From NCBI GenBank assembly GCA_051530055.1, contig CM121342.1, positions 8,432,001 to 8,496,000 on the forward strand: a stretch of 64,000 nt of DNA, given 5' to 3'. This document shows positions 43,750 through 55,275 of the stretch, piece after piece. Position 1 is the stretch's first letter; each line of letters opens with the position of its first letter. The translations under genes and the position numbers were made by a program. This DNA comes from Neoechinorhynchus agilis (taxonomy: Eukaryota; Acanthocephala). Below the pieces are notes generated by a model that saw nothing but the letters and a program-made list of their open reading frames with translations, did no database searches and was not told the DNA's origin.

Positions 43750-44870
43750 CAAATTATTGTGCCATTTTTCATTTACATAAGGGATGTTTATGTATCGTTT
43801 TTCCTCACTTGCAGAGCGGACGGAAGTGTTGACAATGTATCGGGCAAGGATGTGTTTTAACTTTCAAGAGATGGTGTTTAAGACGAAGATTTTCAAATCG
43901 GGTGGTTTTTTCAAGAATCTTCTAATGAAGATTAACATTAAAAATGTCTACAAATCAACATTGTTGTTTGGTTAAATTATTAGTACTTATAAAAGTTCCC
44001 AAAAAATTTATTTATTGTGACAAAAGCCACTTACAACCAAAAAAGTTCCACTAAAATTTATTTATTATTACAAAAGCCACTTACAAGCCGTTAACAATAA
44101 GCAAAATCAGGCCATTAAAGCGAAGTAGTTAAATTTGCGGAATAAAGGAATTGCGTTGGAAATAAAACCTACGTCCAGCATGCACAAAATGGAGAGGGCA
44201 ATGATTTGGCAGAATGGAGCAAACGATTTTAAAATCGACAACAATCTGATTGGATCGCCATTGTTTTTATATTGGCAGACTGGAACACATTGGTCTATTT
44301 ATTTTTAAGCAAGGCAACTTCACCAACACCTCCTGTCGGCCGTATTCGAATTTCGAGCCGACGGAGTCACCAATCTCGATCGCTTGTGTGGACAATTTCG
44401 CCGATTCTCATTTAATAGAACCGAGAAGCCGCATGTATTTAGATTTTACAGTCAACAATCATAAATGTCCAGCTTTAGTAGTTTTTTTACGAGCTTCAAA
44501 GTATTTCCAAAAAATGAAAACAATATATAATTTTTATGAATTTCGCAAGCCTCAGGTTCCTTCGGCAGGCTGAAATATTGTAACTATGATGGGGGTCATC
44601 TTTTTTCTAGACGTCAGTCAAAAACGACTCATTTAAACTCACATTAGTTTCACCCTTTTTAGGATAAATGGTGTTCATTCCGACGTTTAGGATCGTTTTT
44701 TCTTAGCGAATATCCACGACATAATCATCATGAGTTGCTCGAAAGTTACATGAACGATTTAATTGGTAACCAAAAACAACATTTCAGAGATTTATATCAC
44801 ATGCAAGCTTTCGCGTGCATTTATTTCGTTGCTTAGATATGAATATTCTGTAAATAGCGAAAAGGACAGT
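43750..44870 (+). repeat. Kinase 5' flank, copy 3, without a kinase
   Basis: Diverged copy of 22,760-23,760. It encodes the same short conserved stretches: ARMCFNFQEMVFKTKIFKS, FKQGNFTNTSCRPYSNF, FTVNNHKCP and HHELLES. In this copy the frame 44,250-44,573 is open over 107 residues, longer than in the copies before kinases A and B. It stops abruptly at 44,870, where a LINE begins. Confidence 0.7.
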
Positions 44871-45110
44871 GTCCCGCTCTCTCCTCGTACGTCCTCTCTC
44901 TCTTCGACGTCCTCTCTCAGTTCAGTCAACGTGATCTCTCTCGATCAGTCAGCGTCCTCTCTCTCAGTTCAGTCAACGTCCTCTCTCTCAGTTCAGTCAA
45001 CGTCCTCTCTCAGTTCAACATTTTATCTTTCAGCTCAACGTCTTCTCTCTCTCCGTTCAACGTCCTCTCTATCAATCAGTCAACGTCCTCTCGCTCGTAA
45101 ACTTCCTCTA
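44871..45110. repeat. CT-rich short tandem repeats (LINE 5' region)
   Basis: About nine imperfect units of about 24 bases built on CAGTCAACGTCCTCTCTCTC. They lie directly before the LINE ORF1 and probably are its 5' untranslated repeats, which in some LINEs act as promoter. Confidence 0.7.
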
Positions 45111-45114
45111 ATCA

Positions 45115-47560
45115 ATGAACGGTGAACGAGGATCTGACAACTATTCCACTCTTATTGACGTTGCACTAAAGAAATGCTTTGAACGAGTTACTGAAACTCT
45201 AAAGGACTCATTAATTGAAATGATGACCACAGTTAAGGATATATTAACGGAGGCTATTGAGTGCGAAAAGGAAGCTCTCAAAAGTGAACAATTAATCGAA
45301 GTCAGAAAGTACAAAGGAAAGAAAGCTAACGGTTCAAAAAGGCAGTCAAAGGTTTTATAGGTGAATTCTAAAAAACCGACTAAAGGTTCACTGAAATCGG
45401 ATGGTGAAGCGGCCACAGGTTTTGTAAGATTCCATCTGTATGCTAAACTCGAATGAAGATTTGTTGGAAACGAATGGTGTTCTAAAGACTGAGAATATTT
45501 CGACTTTTACTAGGGACTTTTAACCACCCTTAGAGGATATTTAGCCAGTAGTACTTTATGATTCCAATATTACTGTCGAGGAGCATGATATTGTGATTGG
45601 GATAAAAGGTAACGATAGGAAAAAGGAAAGCGATCCAGCTGAAGTAATTACTAAGAAAGCTGCGGTCGGACAAAAGGTCCAAGTAACACCTGAACAAGTA
45701 GTAACAAGAGCAAAAGGAGGAACTCCATCAAAATCAATCAACCATCCGATTCATTTCGGTAGTGATACACCTTCTCCACCACTACCATCATCCCTCGCCG
45801 CTCTGAATTCGACCCATCGCATTATGCACTCCTCCCTCGATGATAGAAATCGCACCATATTTATTCCTGGTATGTCGGAGGCCCCTGTAGCAGATCCTGT
45901 CGCAGATGATGCACACAACCGCCACCAAATCCTTCGAATCGGTCAATTCATTTCCCCGACATTCACTCTACTATTCCTCCTCCATCAACAGTTATGCGCA
46001 TTCCATCCAAAAATCCCTTTAACCCGAGAAAACGTCTCCTCAAAGTAACTTTTATTTCGCCACTTCCTAACAGGAGATACAAACTCCTTACTTCTCAACT
46101 TTCTTTTCGTATCCATTCACATAAGAACTTATCACAAAATCTTTTCACCGACCCTTCAAACTCAACCAAGATCTCATCTTCCCAGTGTAACCCGTCACTT
46201 TCAGCGAACACCCACGAACATCTCCCCCATCCCAAAAAATCGAAGAATAAGCGACTTCCCAGTTTCTTTGATTACGTGCAACTCCACCGACGCCCGAATA
46301 ACCACAAAGGTCAATCTCCCAGCCCTTCCACATTAAATACTCTCTTTTTCCCGAATCAAGTAAATAATTATCTCTCTGCCCCTACTAAACCGTAGCTGAT
46401 CCATGCAAAGTCTCAACCCCAAACTCATTTCTATCATTACCAATCACTCATCCCAACTCAAATTTTCGAGTCGCCCCCAGACTTCTCTCTTTGGGATAAT
46501 CAATCGTTCTTTATCGGCATCCCGCAACGATTCGTCCCTTAACCCGCCATCTCCAACGAACAACGCAACCCCAATCACCCTCACTTCCGCCCCAATTTAC
46601 CGAAATCGTAAATTCCCTTCCTTACCGTTTTCTATTGCAATACTAGTAGCCTCCTTCCTAAACTAGATGAAATTTCACTCAAATCATTTACCTCAAAAGC
46701 CGACGTAGTAATCTTAACAGAAACGCGGCTTACCTCCTTCAACAGCGACTCAGCAATCCTTCCCGGGTACTCTTCCTTCCATACATACTGCGATGACCGT
46801 CCAGGAGGGGTCTCAATTTACGTACGGCAATCGCTACCTTACGCTTTATCTCTCACAGACTCTCTACAAAACCCCGATCTAGAATTCATCCCAGTCCATT
46901 CCATAGCTCCTCTGAGAAACGGCCTTAGAGAATTCACCATTGCTGGCGTATATCGCCCTCCGGCCTCTCGCCCTGAGTTCTCCTTGTTCCAAATTGACTC
47001 TATGATGGAGCTCATAAACTCCACAAATTCGCACCTTTTCTTAATTGTAGGGGACTTCAATAATCTATTTCCTCTTCTACCCTTCTCCGAATTGCATCTA
47101 CTTATTGACTTCCCAACCCGTCTTGACGCTCATCTTGACAAAGTGTTCACAAATATCGACGCCTACTCATCTGCCTAAAAACTCCCTCCCTCCGCGATAC
47201 CACCTTTCTGCCCTCATTATTCCCTCCACCCTACATCAGCGAATAAAATCTCCCCGTTCACCCGTCTGGGATAAACGTAATCATCACATCCACAATTTTA
47301 TAAAATTGTTCAACTCTAATATTCGCACATTCCACTCTGACAACACAAATGACCCTTTTTTGGCCATGTCCTCCCTAAACTCAATCATAAAAAATTCACT
47401 AACTTCGACAATTCCCAAGAAATTCATTAGGATCTCCAATCACGACCTTCCATGGATAACCCCCATTTTGAAACTTTTCAAAGGCAAGCTTTTAAGGCCG
47501 ATCGCAATAACTCCCCAGGCCCTCCCCGTTTACAAAAAGCACTTAATAACAAAGTAATAA
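45115..47560 (+). mobile_element. CR1/Jockey-type LINE (copy d): ORF1 and endonuclease, interrupted
   Basis: ORF1 starts at 45,115 with MNGERGSDNYSTLIDVALKK and continues, after frameshifts, through Lys-rich and Pro/Ser-rich parts to about 46,600. The APE endonuclease begins FLTVFYCNTSSLLPKLDE and contains ADVVILTETRL, GGVSIYVRQSLP, EFTIAGVYRPPASRP and HLFLIVGDFNNLF, then LLIDFPTRLDAHLDKVFTN, up to 47,178. The linker (SNHDLPWITPILKLFKGKLL) ends near 47,560, where another RT element on the opposite strand takes over. No reverse transcriptase of this copy is seen. The LINE 3' half at 53.5-54.9 kb may be of the same family. It is inserted into the kinase 5' flank copy 3. Confidence 0.85.
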
Positions 47561-48935
47561 TCCGCTTCTTTCCGAGGCATCCCAACGTTTCCATTGCAAT
47601 CGGAATGAATATATATATTGATGCCCATCGAGCGAGTACTTATGCCGCTTCTTTTCCTCGCTGAAGCTGGCAAATCCCAAACTTGTATTTTCCCGGAGCA
47701 CCATGGGAGGAAAGTCGCTCCATCAGGGCGTTTACAGTCGTTCCGGGAAAGTCCGACTGGTTCGAGTCGAGCGGGAGAAGCGGCCGTTGAGAGGGCTTCC
47801 TCAATTATGCGGTTGACTGCTGAGTGTTGTGCTTGGCGAGCATTTGAACGCTTGCAGTCAGGGCCGTTAGTTCCCGACCTGTTCAATGTCTCACCGCACC
47901 GGCATGTATATGAGCCTTAGAAATTGATGCCCGAACGAAGTCCCACAGCGACGGTGACTGCTTGGTCATCCAGCCTCGTGCCAACAGCCGTGATCGGGAA
48001 AGCCTTCAAGAAGTCGCTTGAGTGTGAAGTCGAGACTGCCAGGAGACGAGCTCTATCGGTCGAAGTCTTCAGAAGGTAAGCGATCTTCTGTAGCGACAGA
48101 CATCGTCCTGGTATGAACAGAGCGTCGTGTCGCGGCATGTGCAAGATCCTGGAGGCTGTGAGCCGCAATTGATCGATATCTTTTGAGAGGAACGTTTCCA
48201 GGTTAGACAGGTTATCGATTGGAGACCCGAGAATGTCAGCTGAGTCGGTTTCATTTGTCTTTGCTCCGGGTAGTACGGTGAGCAGTCTCGATGCATCCTC
48301 TTAATCGTCCGAAATTATCTCGCATTTGTCCGTTCTCACGAATAGTCCGATATCGGCATCCATTTCGGAGATGTTTTTGATGTCGCGGATGAGCTGGTCG
48401 ATCTCCCCTCCAATGCAACAGTCGTGGCGGTACCAGATCGACAACTAAGACGAAGAGCTGTGGGCAAGATGATTGATCGTCAATGCGAATAGCAGAGGAC
48501 CTAGAGGATCATCTTGTTGAACGCCCTTTGCTGATTTGACGTGGAATTCGCCGGACAGCAGCATGCTGGACTGGTCGAAGCACAAGGACACGTACTGGTA
48601 GATTTCTGGTAGGTGATGGTGGACAACCTCTGTCATCGCGGTGCGGCATATTGACTTGAACGCGTTCTGCATGTCAAGCTTGACCATAGCCGTTCCCTTA
48701 TGGATACCATTCCGACTATACGCTCGGGCTGAGTGTACGGCCGCCTCGGCTCCAGCAGGAACTGCGACTCCTAATTGAACTGGCAAGAGTTGATCGATAA
48801 ATTGATCGGTAGCGAACTGACATGCGACTTTGGACGCCAATCGACGGAAGGTATAACCCACAGCAATGGGGCGAACCCCTCCACCTTTTTTGGTGAAAGT
48901 GATCAGCTTGGCACCTGTAGGATAATCTATGTTGA
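47561..48935 (-). mobile_element. RT element of an unassigned family (RT core and C-terminal part)
   Basis: Minus strand, from 48,935: GGGVRPIAVGYTFRRLASKV, then QLGVAVPAGAEAAVHSAR, TAMVKLDMQNAFKSICR, SAKGVQQDDPLGPLLFALTI, WYRHDCCIGGEIDQLI (at the place of the catalytic Asp pair, here altered to His-Asp) and, after breaks, LRSGINF and CKRPDGATFLPWCSGKIQVW. This order is known from a widespread animal retroelement family with the ending RPDG...PW..G...VWD and, further on, an AVQRGNA box. I am not sure of its clade name. It is broken. Its C-terminal end occurs separately at 55.3, 60.6 and 63.9 kb, so the family is active or was active in this genome. Confidence 0.8.
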
Positions 48936-48999
48936 TTATTAATTGTTAACTTGTTGTATGTGGCGTTTGGTAACAATAAATTAATTTTACTGGAGGTTT

Positions 49000-49290
49000 T
49001 ATAAGTGCAGATTCTTCAAAAAGATCCGTCCAATGTGAAAATCTTAGTTTTAAACACCATCTCTTGAAAGTTCAAACACATCCTTGCCCGATACATTGTC
49101 ATCACTTCGGTTCGTTCTGCAAGTTTAAAATAGTGCAAATCGATTCTCGCTTTATGAGCAAATCCGTACGAATTCTCAACGGCAACGACGATACACGTAT
49201 TTTTCCATGGTAAACAAATACCAATATAAACAGAAATATTTCTCCTGGTAGAATGTGTAGGCTCGAAGGAAACCTGTTTTTATTCCACGG
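49000..49290 (-). repeat. Inverted fragment of the kinase 5' flank
   Basis: Read in reverse, it matches parts of 22,680-22,880 and 43,790-43,930: the ATGTATCGGGCAAAGATGTG-like box, AAGAGATGGTGTTTAA and the GAGCCTACACATT... AGAAATATTTCT segment. No gene. Confidence 0.55.
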
Positions 49291-49369
49291 ATGACAAATT
49301 AGCGAAGGGATCCGGATGGCGTAGACCAAAAGAGTCCTTGATGGCCCACCACCATGTTGAGTGGCCACC

Positions 49370-49530
49370 TGATCGAATTTTAGAGGAGAGGAGTCTGATA
49401 TTGCGACTGTGATAAAAGGTAACGATAGGAAAAGCAAAAGCGATTCAGCTGAAGTTACTACTAAAAAACGTACGGTTGAACAAATGGTCGGCGAAGCATT
49501 TGAACGAGGAGGAACAAATAAATACTTCAT
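49370..49530 (+). mobile_element. Fragment of LINE d ORF1
   Basis: Matches 45,575-45,690 with several differences (GATAAAAGGTAACGATAGGA and AGCTGAAGT... blocks). Confidence 0.6.
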
Positions 49531-49559
49531 TTTGAAGACTGCCAGCCGGTAACTTTTAT

Positions 49560-49705
49560 TAAGTATCAATGTGCGGCCTTTTCCACGGCTGATAATTTTC
49601 CTTGGGCACACAGCCCACCGATCTGGATCAGAGAGGGAATTAGATCACTCTATACCATGAACCATACGGGAAAAAATACAATGGCTTTGAATTAAAAAAA
49701 TAAAA
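49560..49705. repeat. Single arm of the CACAGCCCACCGA foldback family
   Basis: CCACGGCTGATAATTTTCCT and GGGCACACAGCCCACCGATC resemble one arm of the foldback at 53,334-53,513. A single-arm version here suggests that the foldback arose by inverted duplication of a smaller unit. Confidence 0.5.
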
Positions 49706-49866
49706 AAACTGGCTGAGTTATACATCCCGTAGTTGTGTCGAGGTGGTCAAGTGGACTAATGCCCTTGGTCCCAGTTTAGGGTCAACTGGTTTGAATCCGT
49801 TACCACCAATGACGCACAACCAAAGGAGAGGAAATACCGCTGAAGGGAAGAAACTCACTGATGAGT
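49706..49866 (+). mobile_element. tRNA-derived SINE, copy 2
   Basis: Same head (box A GTGGTCAAGTGG, box B GTTTGAATCC) and body (CCAATGACGCACAACCAAAG, GAGGAAATACCGCTGAAGG) as copy 1 at 39,023. An AAAAAAATAAAAAAAC stretch lies just before it. Confidence 0.65.
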
Positions 49867-49901
49867 CCTGCAAGCATTATTATTTAGAGATTAACATAAA
49901 T

Positions 49902-52290
49902 ATGTCCCAAGAACGAAGAAATGATCAAAATAAAGAACAAGCGTCTTCAATTGCCGAACCTGATAGTAAGAAACAATCTATTGATACAACAGTCGGACTA
50001 AACCTTCATTTGGGAACAACTGAGCCGCTTGATCAAGGGCGATCATCCCATGACTTAGCAGTCACTGGACACGTCGAAGTGGCACAATCTACATCACTGC
50101 ATCTACATCAAGCACAACCAGAATCAGTTGTCCATTCTGTCCACCACAACGAAGAACGTCATCCGGAAACACCGCAGAGAAAACGTAGTCTTCAAGTGGA
50201 AGCTACGGCCGAGGAACAGCGAACTTATGGCACGTCTTCAACCGCCAAGCGTTTTCGGATACCTGCTGAAATGACTACACGAGTGCAGCCGCAGCAAAAA
50301 GTATTGATTCAACCTGATATCCGCCAAAAAAACCGGGGGGGAAAATGACGACCAAAGTTATATAACAGGACATCAGGAAGCGGGAGAACGAAAACGATGC
50401 CATGCAGGAGAAAATTCGGAATCAAATATACCGACAATTAAGACATCACCAGCAAGCAAGAGATCACGAGGACTGCTAGAACAATTTGAAAGAGCGCAGC
50501 CTAGTGTTAGTCGGAGAACGTTGACACCGTTGCCGCAACCTCACGCTCAGAATCAACAAGTGTTTATGAATCCCTGAATACAATCCGCTGGTCAGGGTGG
50601 AAATTATGATTCGGCCCAAAATCTCCAGTTTCCATCCCAACAAACGTCTAGAGAAAATTATGGGCAAGCGCGGCGAATAACAATGACTGCTGCAATGCAA
50701 TCTGCTGGTCAATACGGAAATTATACTCCGGCGCCGAATCCACAAGGCCCATCCCAAAAAACGCCCCAAAAATACTATGGGCACGCGCAGCCAATGGCAA
50801 TGAATGCTGCAATGCGATCTAGTGGTCAAGGAGGGTATTATATTCCGGCGCCAAATCAACAGGTCCCACCACAACAAACGCTTCCAAGAGACCATGGGCA
50901 AGCGCAGCGAATGGCAATGACTGCTGCAATGCAATCTGCTGGTCAATGCAGAAACTATACTCCGGCGCCGAATCTACAGGGCCCACCCCACCAAACGCCT
51001 CAAGGATATTACGGGCAAGTGCAGCGAGTGCAAACGAATGCTGGAGTGCCGACCGCTGGTCCAGGCGGATATAATATTCCGGCATCGAATCCACGAGGCC
51101 CACCCCAACGAACGCCTCGAGGATATTATGGGCAAGTGCAGCGAGTGCAAATGAATGCTGGAGTGCCGACCGCTGGTCAAGGCGGATATAATATTCCGCT
51201 ATCGAATCCACAGGGCCCACCCCAACAAACGCCTCAAGGATATTACGGGCGAGTGCAAATGAATGCTGGAGTGCCGACCGCTGGTCAAGGCGGATATAAT
51301 ATTCCGGTATCAAATCCACAGGACCCACCCCAACAAACGCCCCAAGGATGTTATGGGCAAGTACTGCGTATGCCCATGAATTCCGGAGTACCGGCCACTG
51401 GTCAAGGCGGATATTATATTCCGGTACTGAATCCACAGGACCCACCCCAGCAGATTAATATCCAACGTTCCGGACAAGTGCAGGGAATGCCAATGAATGC
51501 GGGGGTGCCGACCGCTCGTCAACGCGGATATTTTTCTCGGGCGCCCAATCCACAAGGTCAGTCCCAACAGATGAATATCCAACGTTCCGGACAAGTGCAG
51601 CAAATGCCAACGATTGCTAGAATACCGACCGCAAGTGAAGGTGGATATCCGATGATCGGACAGCGTCGTCAAATTCCCCTTCAACAGATACCACCTCAAC
51701 AGTTGATAAAGGATCAACGATTGTCAGTAGGAAATGTAATGCAGGCTACTGCCCAAATCCGCATTTTCCAAATCAACCGATGAATTTTAAACAGTATAGA
51801 CAAGTGCAGGGAATGCCATTTGATTGCCGGGCGCCTATAATTCCAAGAAATCTTCAATTGCAATTTCCGGCACATCAGCAGGCCCTAACCCAGCAATTGG
51901 TACAAATAAATCAGATGCCGATGAATTTTAGGGCACCGACTTATGATCAAGTTCCAATCGTGATGAGCGATTCGCGATCGCAAGTTTCCACCCAGCAGGA
52001 TCCTCAAATACAAGAGTAACCTTCAAAAAATCAGCGGACAGAACAGGAATCTATCTCAAATATATCGCAGCACCAATGTGAGCAACCCGGAGCTGCTCAA
52101 GAAAGTCGCCAGAATAATGTTTCCCTTCGGCAACGGTTGGACAGGAAGCGATGCTTTCCTCAAGTTGAAGAATTTATGGAAGATCGTGGAATCGAGACTC
52201 AAACCACATCAAAGAGACCACGGATTCCGGTGGACAAAGCGACGGTCAAAAAAGGCGGCATGCCCGTACAGCCAATAAATGAAGGAAACT
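49902..52290 (+). pseudogene. Gln/Pro/Gly-rich tandem-repeat protein gene, interrupted
   Basis: From an ATG at 49,902 (MSQERRNDQNKEQ) the frame runs 148 residues to a stop at 50,348. A run of seven G just before it suggests a one-base slip, because another frame continues (KTSPASKRSRGLLEQFERAQ). A TGA at 50,576 sits where the repeats have GCA. Then 50,683-51,783 is open for 366 residues with about nine repeats of about 39 residues: GYYGQVQRVQMNAGVPTAGQ followed by GGYNIPLSNPQGPPQQTPQ. A further shift leads to 51,780-52,019 and a tail with TTSKRPRIPVDKATVKKGG. No family is recognised. The composition resembles low-complexity, phase-separating or structural proteins. The open repeats argue for recent function. 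Whether the three breaks are real or assembly errors is open. Confidence 0.6.
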
Positions 52291-52299
52291 TATGGGCAT

Positions 52300-52960
52300 A
52301 GCAAAAAGGGCGATGTGCTTCTACCTGGCATAAAGCCGCGCTGGGCTTCGCTGATTTGGATCTCCTCCCCAATCCTATTGTCAACCATTCGCTTCCACAA
52401 TTTCATTGTGTGGGACATCAGCTTGATGCCACCGTAATTGCTACACCGCAGAATATTTCCTTTACCCTTAAAAATCGGCACAAGTATGCTTCTTTGCCAT
52501 GCTGGCGGAATCTTTTGCTCGGTATCTATCTTTCGAAAGTCTAGTAAGCAGTTTGACTCCGAAGGCGTCCAAACATTTCCATAACTAAATCGGGATGTTA
52601 TCTGGACGGGCACTCTTACCAATCTTCATCTTTCTGATCTGCGTTGCGACGTCATCGTATGAATACGGTTTAGCCATATTGATATTCGGCTGTACTTGTT
52701 CAATAGGCAATCTTTTATTCTCTCTGTTCAGGAGGGATCCGAAGTACTCCTTTCATCTGTTCAAAATATCGTTGTCTTGATCAAGCATCCTACCCTCACT
52801 GTCGTTGATCATTTTGTGTCGTACGATGTCCCTAGACCTTTTGTCCCGGATTTTGGCCAACTTGAAGATAATATCCCTCCAATCATCTCTCTCCAGCTGG
52901 TCATATAGTTCTTGATCGGCTTCCCTCTTTGCTTTGGCGCATTCTCGGGATGCCCCGAGA
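52300..52960 (-). mobile_element. RTE-clade LINE fragment
   Basis: The minus strand encodes RKIDTEQKIPPAWQRS, VPIFKGKGNILRCSNYGG, KLMSHTMKLWKRM and ISEAQRGFMPGRST, the first third of an RTE reverse transcriptase, preceded by linker pieces up to about 52,960. Truncated at both ends and frameshifted. Confidence 0.85.
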
Positions 52961-53333
52961 CCTGATTTGGAAAAGCATCGCTTCCAATTTATTTAATGAG
53001 GTGGAAAGAGAGAGAGCAACGAAGGGGCAAAAGTGGACTATTTCTCGAATAACGCCTTTAGAATTACTTTCTTTACTTGTGGTTCTTCAATTCTATTGCT
53101 GAACATTTAAGCATTGCTGAGATTTTGGAAATAATTTTTCCCGAATTTTCGAATGCTCGCATAAATCTTGTAGAAAAAAAAACACATTTTAGTTTTATGA
53201 ACCTTTGATTGTTAATGTGAATGTGGATTCAGTCATATCTTTATGTTGCGTTGAAAAGAATTAATTGTACCTTGGGTTAAATGGTAATAATAACATATTT
53301 TATTGTTTTATGAAGATTGGCCAGCCGGTAATT
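52961..53333. other. No gene recognised
   Basis: AT-rich spacer between an RTE fragment and a foldback. Nothing supportable is seen. Confidence 0.5.
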
Positions 53334-53513
53334 TATATCGATGTGTTTAATATTATGACACGGCTGTTAATTTTTGGGCACACAGCCCACCGACCTGGTT
53401 CAGAGTAGTAATTCAATTACTCAAAGCACTGAACCATCCTACTCTGAACCAGGTCGGTGGGCTGTGTGTCCAAAAATTAACAGCCGTGTCATAATAGGCC
53501 ACACATCGATATA
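53334..53513. repeat. Foldback of 180 bp with arms of about 75 bp
   Basis: The left arm 53,334-53,409 and right arm 53,438-53,513 pair with about 93% identity by eye: TATATCGATGTG... GGTTCAGAGTAG against CTACTCTGAACC... CACATCGATATA. The 28-base centre is not symmetric. The core box ACAGCCCACCGA recurs at 17,860 and 49,600, and a related box lies at the 3' end of the RTE at 15,940. Confidence 0.9.
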
Positions 53514-53524
53514 TTTTATTGTTA

Positions 53525-54945
53525 CAAACAGAGAAACCATGTACCACTGGGTCCTCGCGAGCACTCTAGTTCTAATTTGTCAAACGAATGCGGTTGTTCA
53601 TTTTGAAGAGGATTACGGGTTCGGTCGGGTGGGAATATCCGGTCGGTGGGTGCCTCTTCGTGTTAATATCCGGTCGGGGGATGTCCGTTCGGGTGGGAAT
53701 TGGTGTTGATTTCCGATCTTTCCTCCGAATCAATTCGCATTTGGAGGATTGGGCAGTAAAGAGGAAAAAGCGGAGGTAGAGATTTGTGCGAGGAACTGAA
53801 GGATGAAATTTTTTGGGACGACGAGTGTTGTAAGTATGAGTAAAAGGAGAAATTTGCGGTAGAAATTGAGACGGAAGAGAATGAAGGCACTTTGAGTGTT
53901 TTTGAAAGATTAGATAGAGGTGTTTTTCTAAAGGCACGAGTTCGGTGGCGAAGATTAGAGCGCATCTCTTGTGAAAGTGTTATGTTTTATAAAAAGGTTG
54001 GATATGCGTAGATGAGCGTTGGTAGGATTGCGAAGTTATACAAGTACTTAAGGTCTTTGGATAATAATCCAAGAAATTGGAGGCGTTTGAGAAGATAGAG
54101 TTTATTGGACCCTCTGTTCAACGAAATTGATATGTGCTTGTCCTACTTTAGATTTTCTTGAAAATGAAGACCAAGTATACGAACAGAGGAGACACGATTG
54201 ATAGGAAACAAAAAGCAGCTGATCGGAAGGGCTATTTGAGATTGAGGGGACGATTTCGAAGCACTTAGTTAAGGATAAGATATTTCGAGGAGTAAAATGT
54301 TTGAACGTGAGAAATCTTGTTAGAAGTAATTGAGAGTGAGGGGAGAGCCGGCGCCTGCATAAAGATTGTGAGATCATCCACATACAAGAAGTATTTACAA
54401 TACGAAAAGGATGGAATAATATCGTTCAGAAAAATGTTGAAAAGAATGGGGGAGAGAAAAGCCCCTTGTGGGATTCCTTAGTTGATTGCTAAGGTGTTAG
54501 AGGCGATGATCTCTATTTCGGTAAATTGTAATTTATTGTTTAGAAAGGATTTCGACCATTTTATTTGCCAAGCGGCAAGACCAAATTTAGAGTAAGTATC
54601 AAGGAGAAGATTGTGATCGAAGGAATCAAAAGCTTTATGAATGTCGATTTGGATGAGTCGAGAAATAAATAAAGGGTGTGAGTCGAGGTTATGAAGAGAA
54701 TCGTAGATGCAAAGAAGGGCGTCCGTACAAGAAAAGCCGGGCCGGAAACCGAATTGAATGGGTGGAATTTTTTGATTAAAGATTTGGGTCTTCAATGAAA
54801 TGAGGGGTTCGCTGTAGTAGTTCATCGATCTTGGAGATATCGAAGAACAATGTGACTGTGAGGATTCGAATGTCGCGGCAGCATTTGATTTAAGGTTAGG
54901 CGGAGATTGAAGCAATGACTTCCAAGACACATTCCACCTTTGATT
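53525..54945 (-). mobile_element. CR1/Jockey-type LINE (copy c), 3' half with RT
   Basis: Minus strand from 54,930: PIQFGFRPGFSCTDALL, QIDIHKAFDSFDHNLLLD, GIPQGAFLSPILFNIFLNDI and FLYVDDLTIFMQ, so the fingers and palm of a LINE reverse transcriptase with the catalytic Asp pair, although an internal stop lies before GIPQG and more breaks follow. The C-terminus contains LPPLFPLYCPILQMRIDSEE and NSHPNGHPPTGY. This C-terminal and 3' part is the relative of the satellite unit at 1.4-7.5 kb. The copy is 5'-truncated. Confidence 0.87.
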
Positions 54946-55275
54946 AACAGAAATGGATTTGATATATTGCTAAATAACGCGACGTTGGAGGCCTAAAGCT
55001 GATGCCTTGTCTAAAATCCACTTCTCATGGGCACGCTTTTATATCATATTTAATTGGTTCTATAATGTTAGATTTTTTAGGATAAAATATATTACAAAAA
55101 TGATCAAGGCATCTTTATTGATATCCAGTTCAGTCTTCAGTCCAATAGTATAGAGATTTCTAGTGAATTTTAAAAAATCAACAATATTTTTCAAAGATAA
55201 AGGATTAATTAAAATAACATTTTTGGTATTCATTCATTCTATTTTTTCCACCTTGGCAGCTTAGTTTACCCTCGC
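54946..55275. other. No gene recognised
   Basis: AT-rich, possibly more decayed LINE c sequence. Nothing supportable is seen. Confidence 0.4.

Noticed and set aside
47618-47920. Plus-strand frame of 100 residues
   Set aside because: It lies antisense to the RPDG...PW part of the RT element on the minus strand, which has clear family motifs.
50476-51717. Long minus-strand frames (156, 208 and 135 residues) opposite the Q/P-rich repeats
   Set aside because: They mirror the repeats of the plus-strand frame (period 117 bases) and encode no plausible protein. The plus-strand frame has ordered repeats and a hydrophilic N-terminus.
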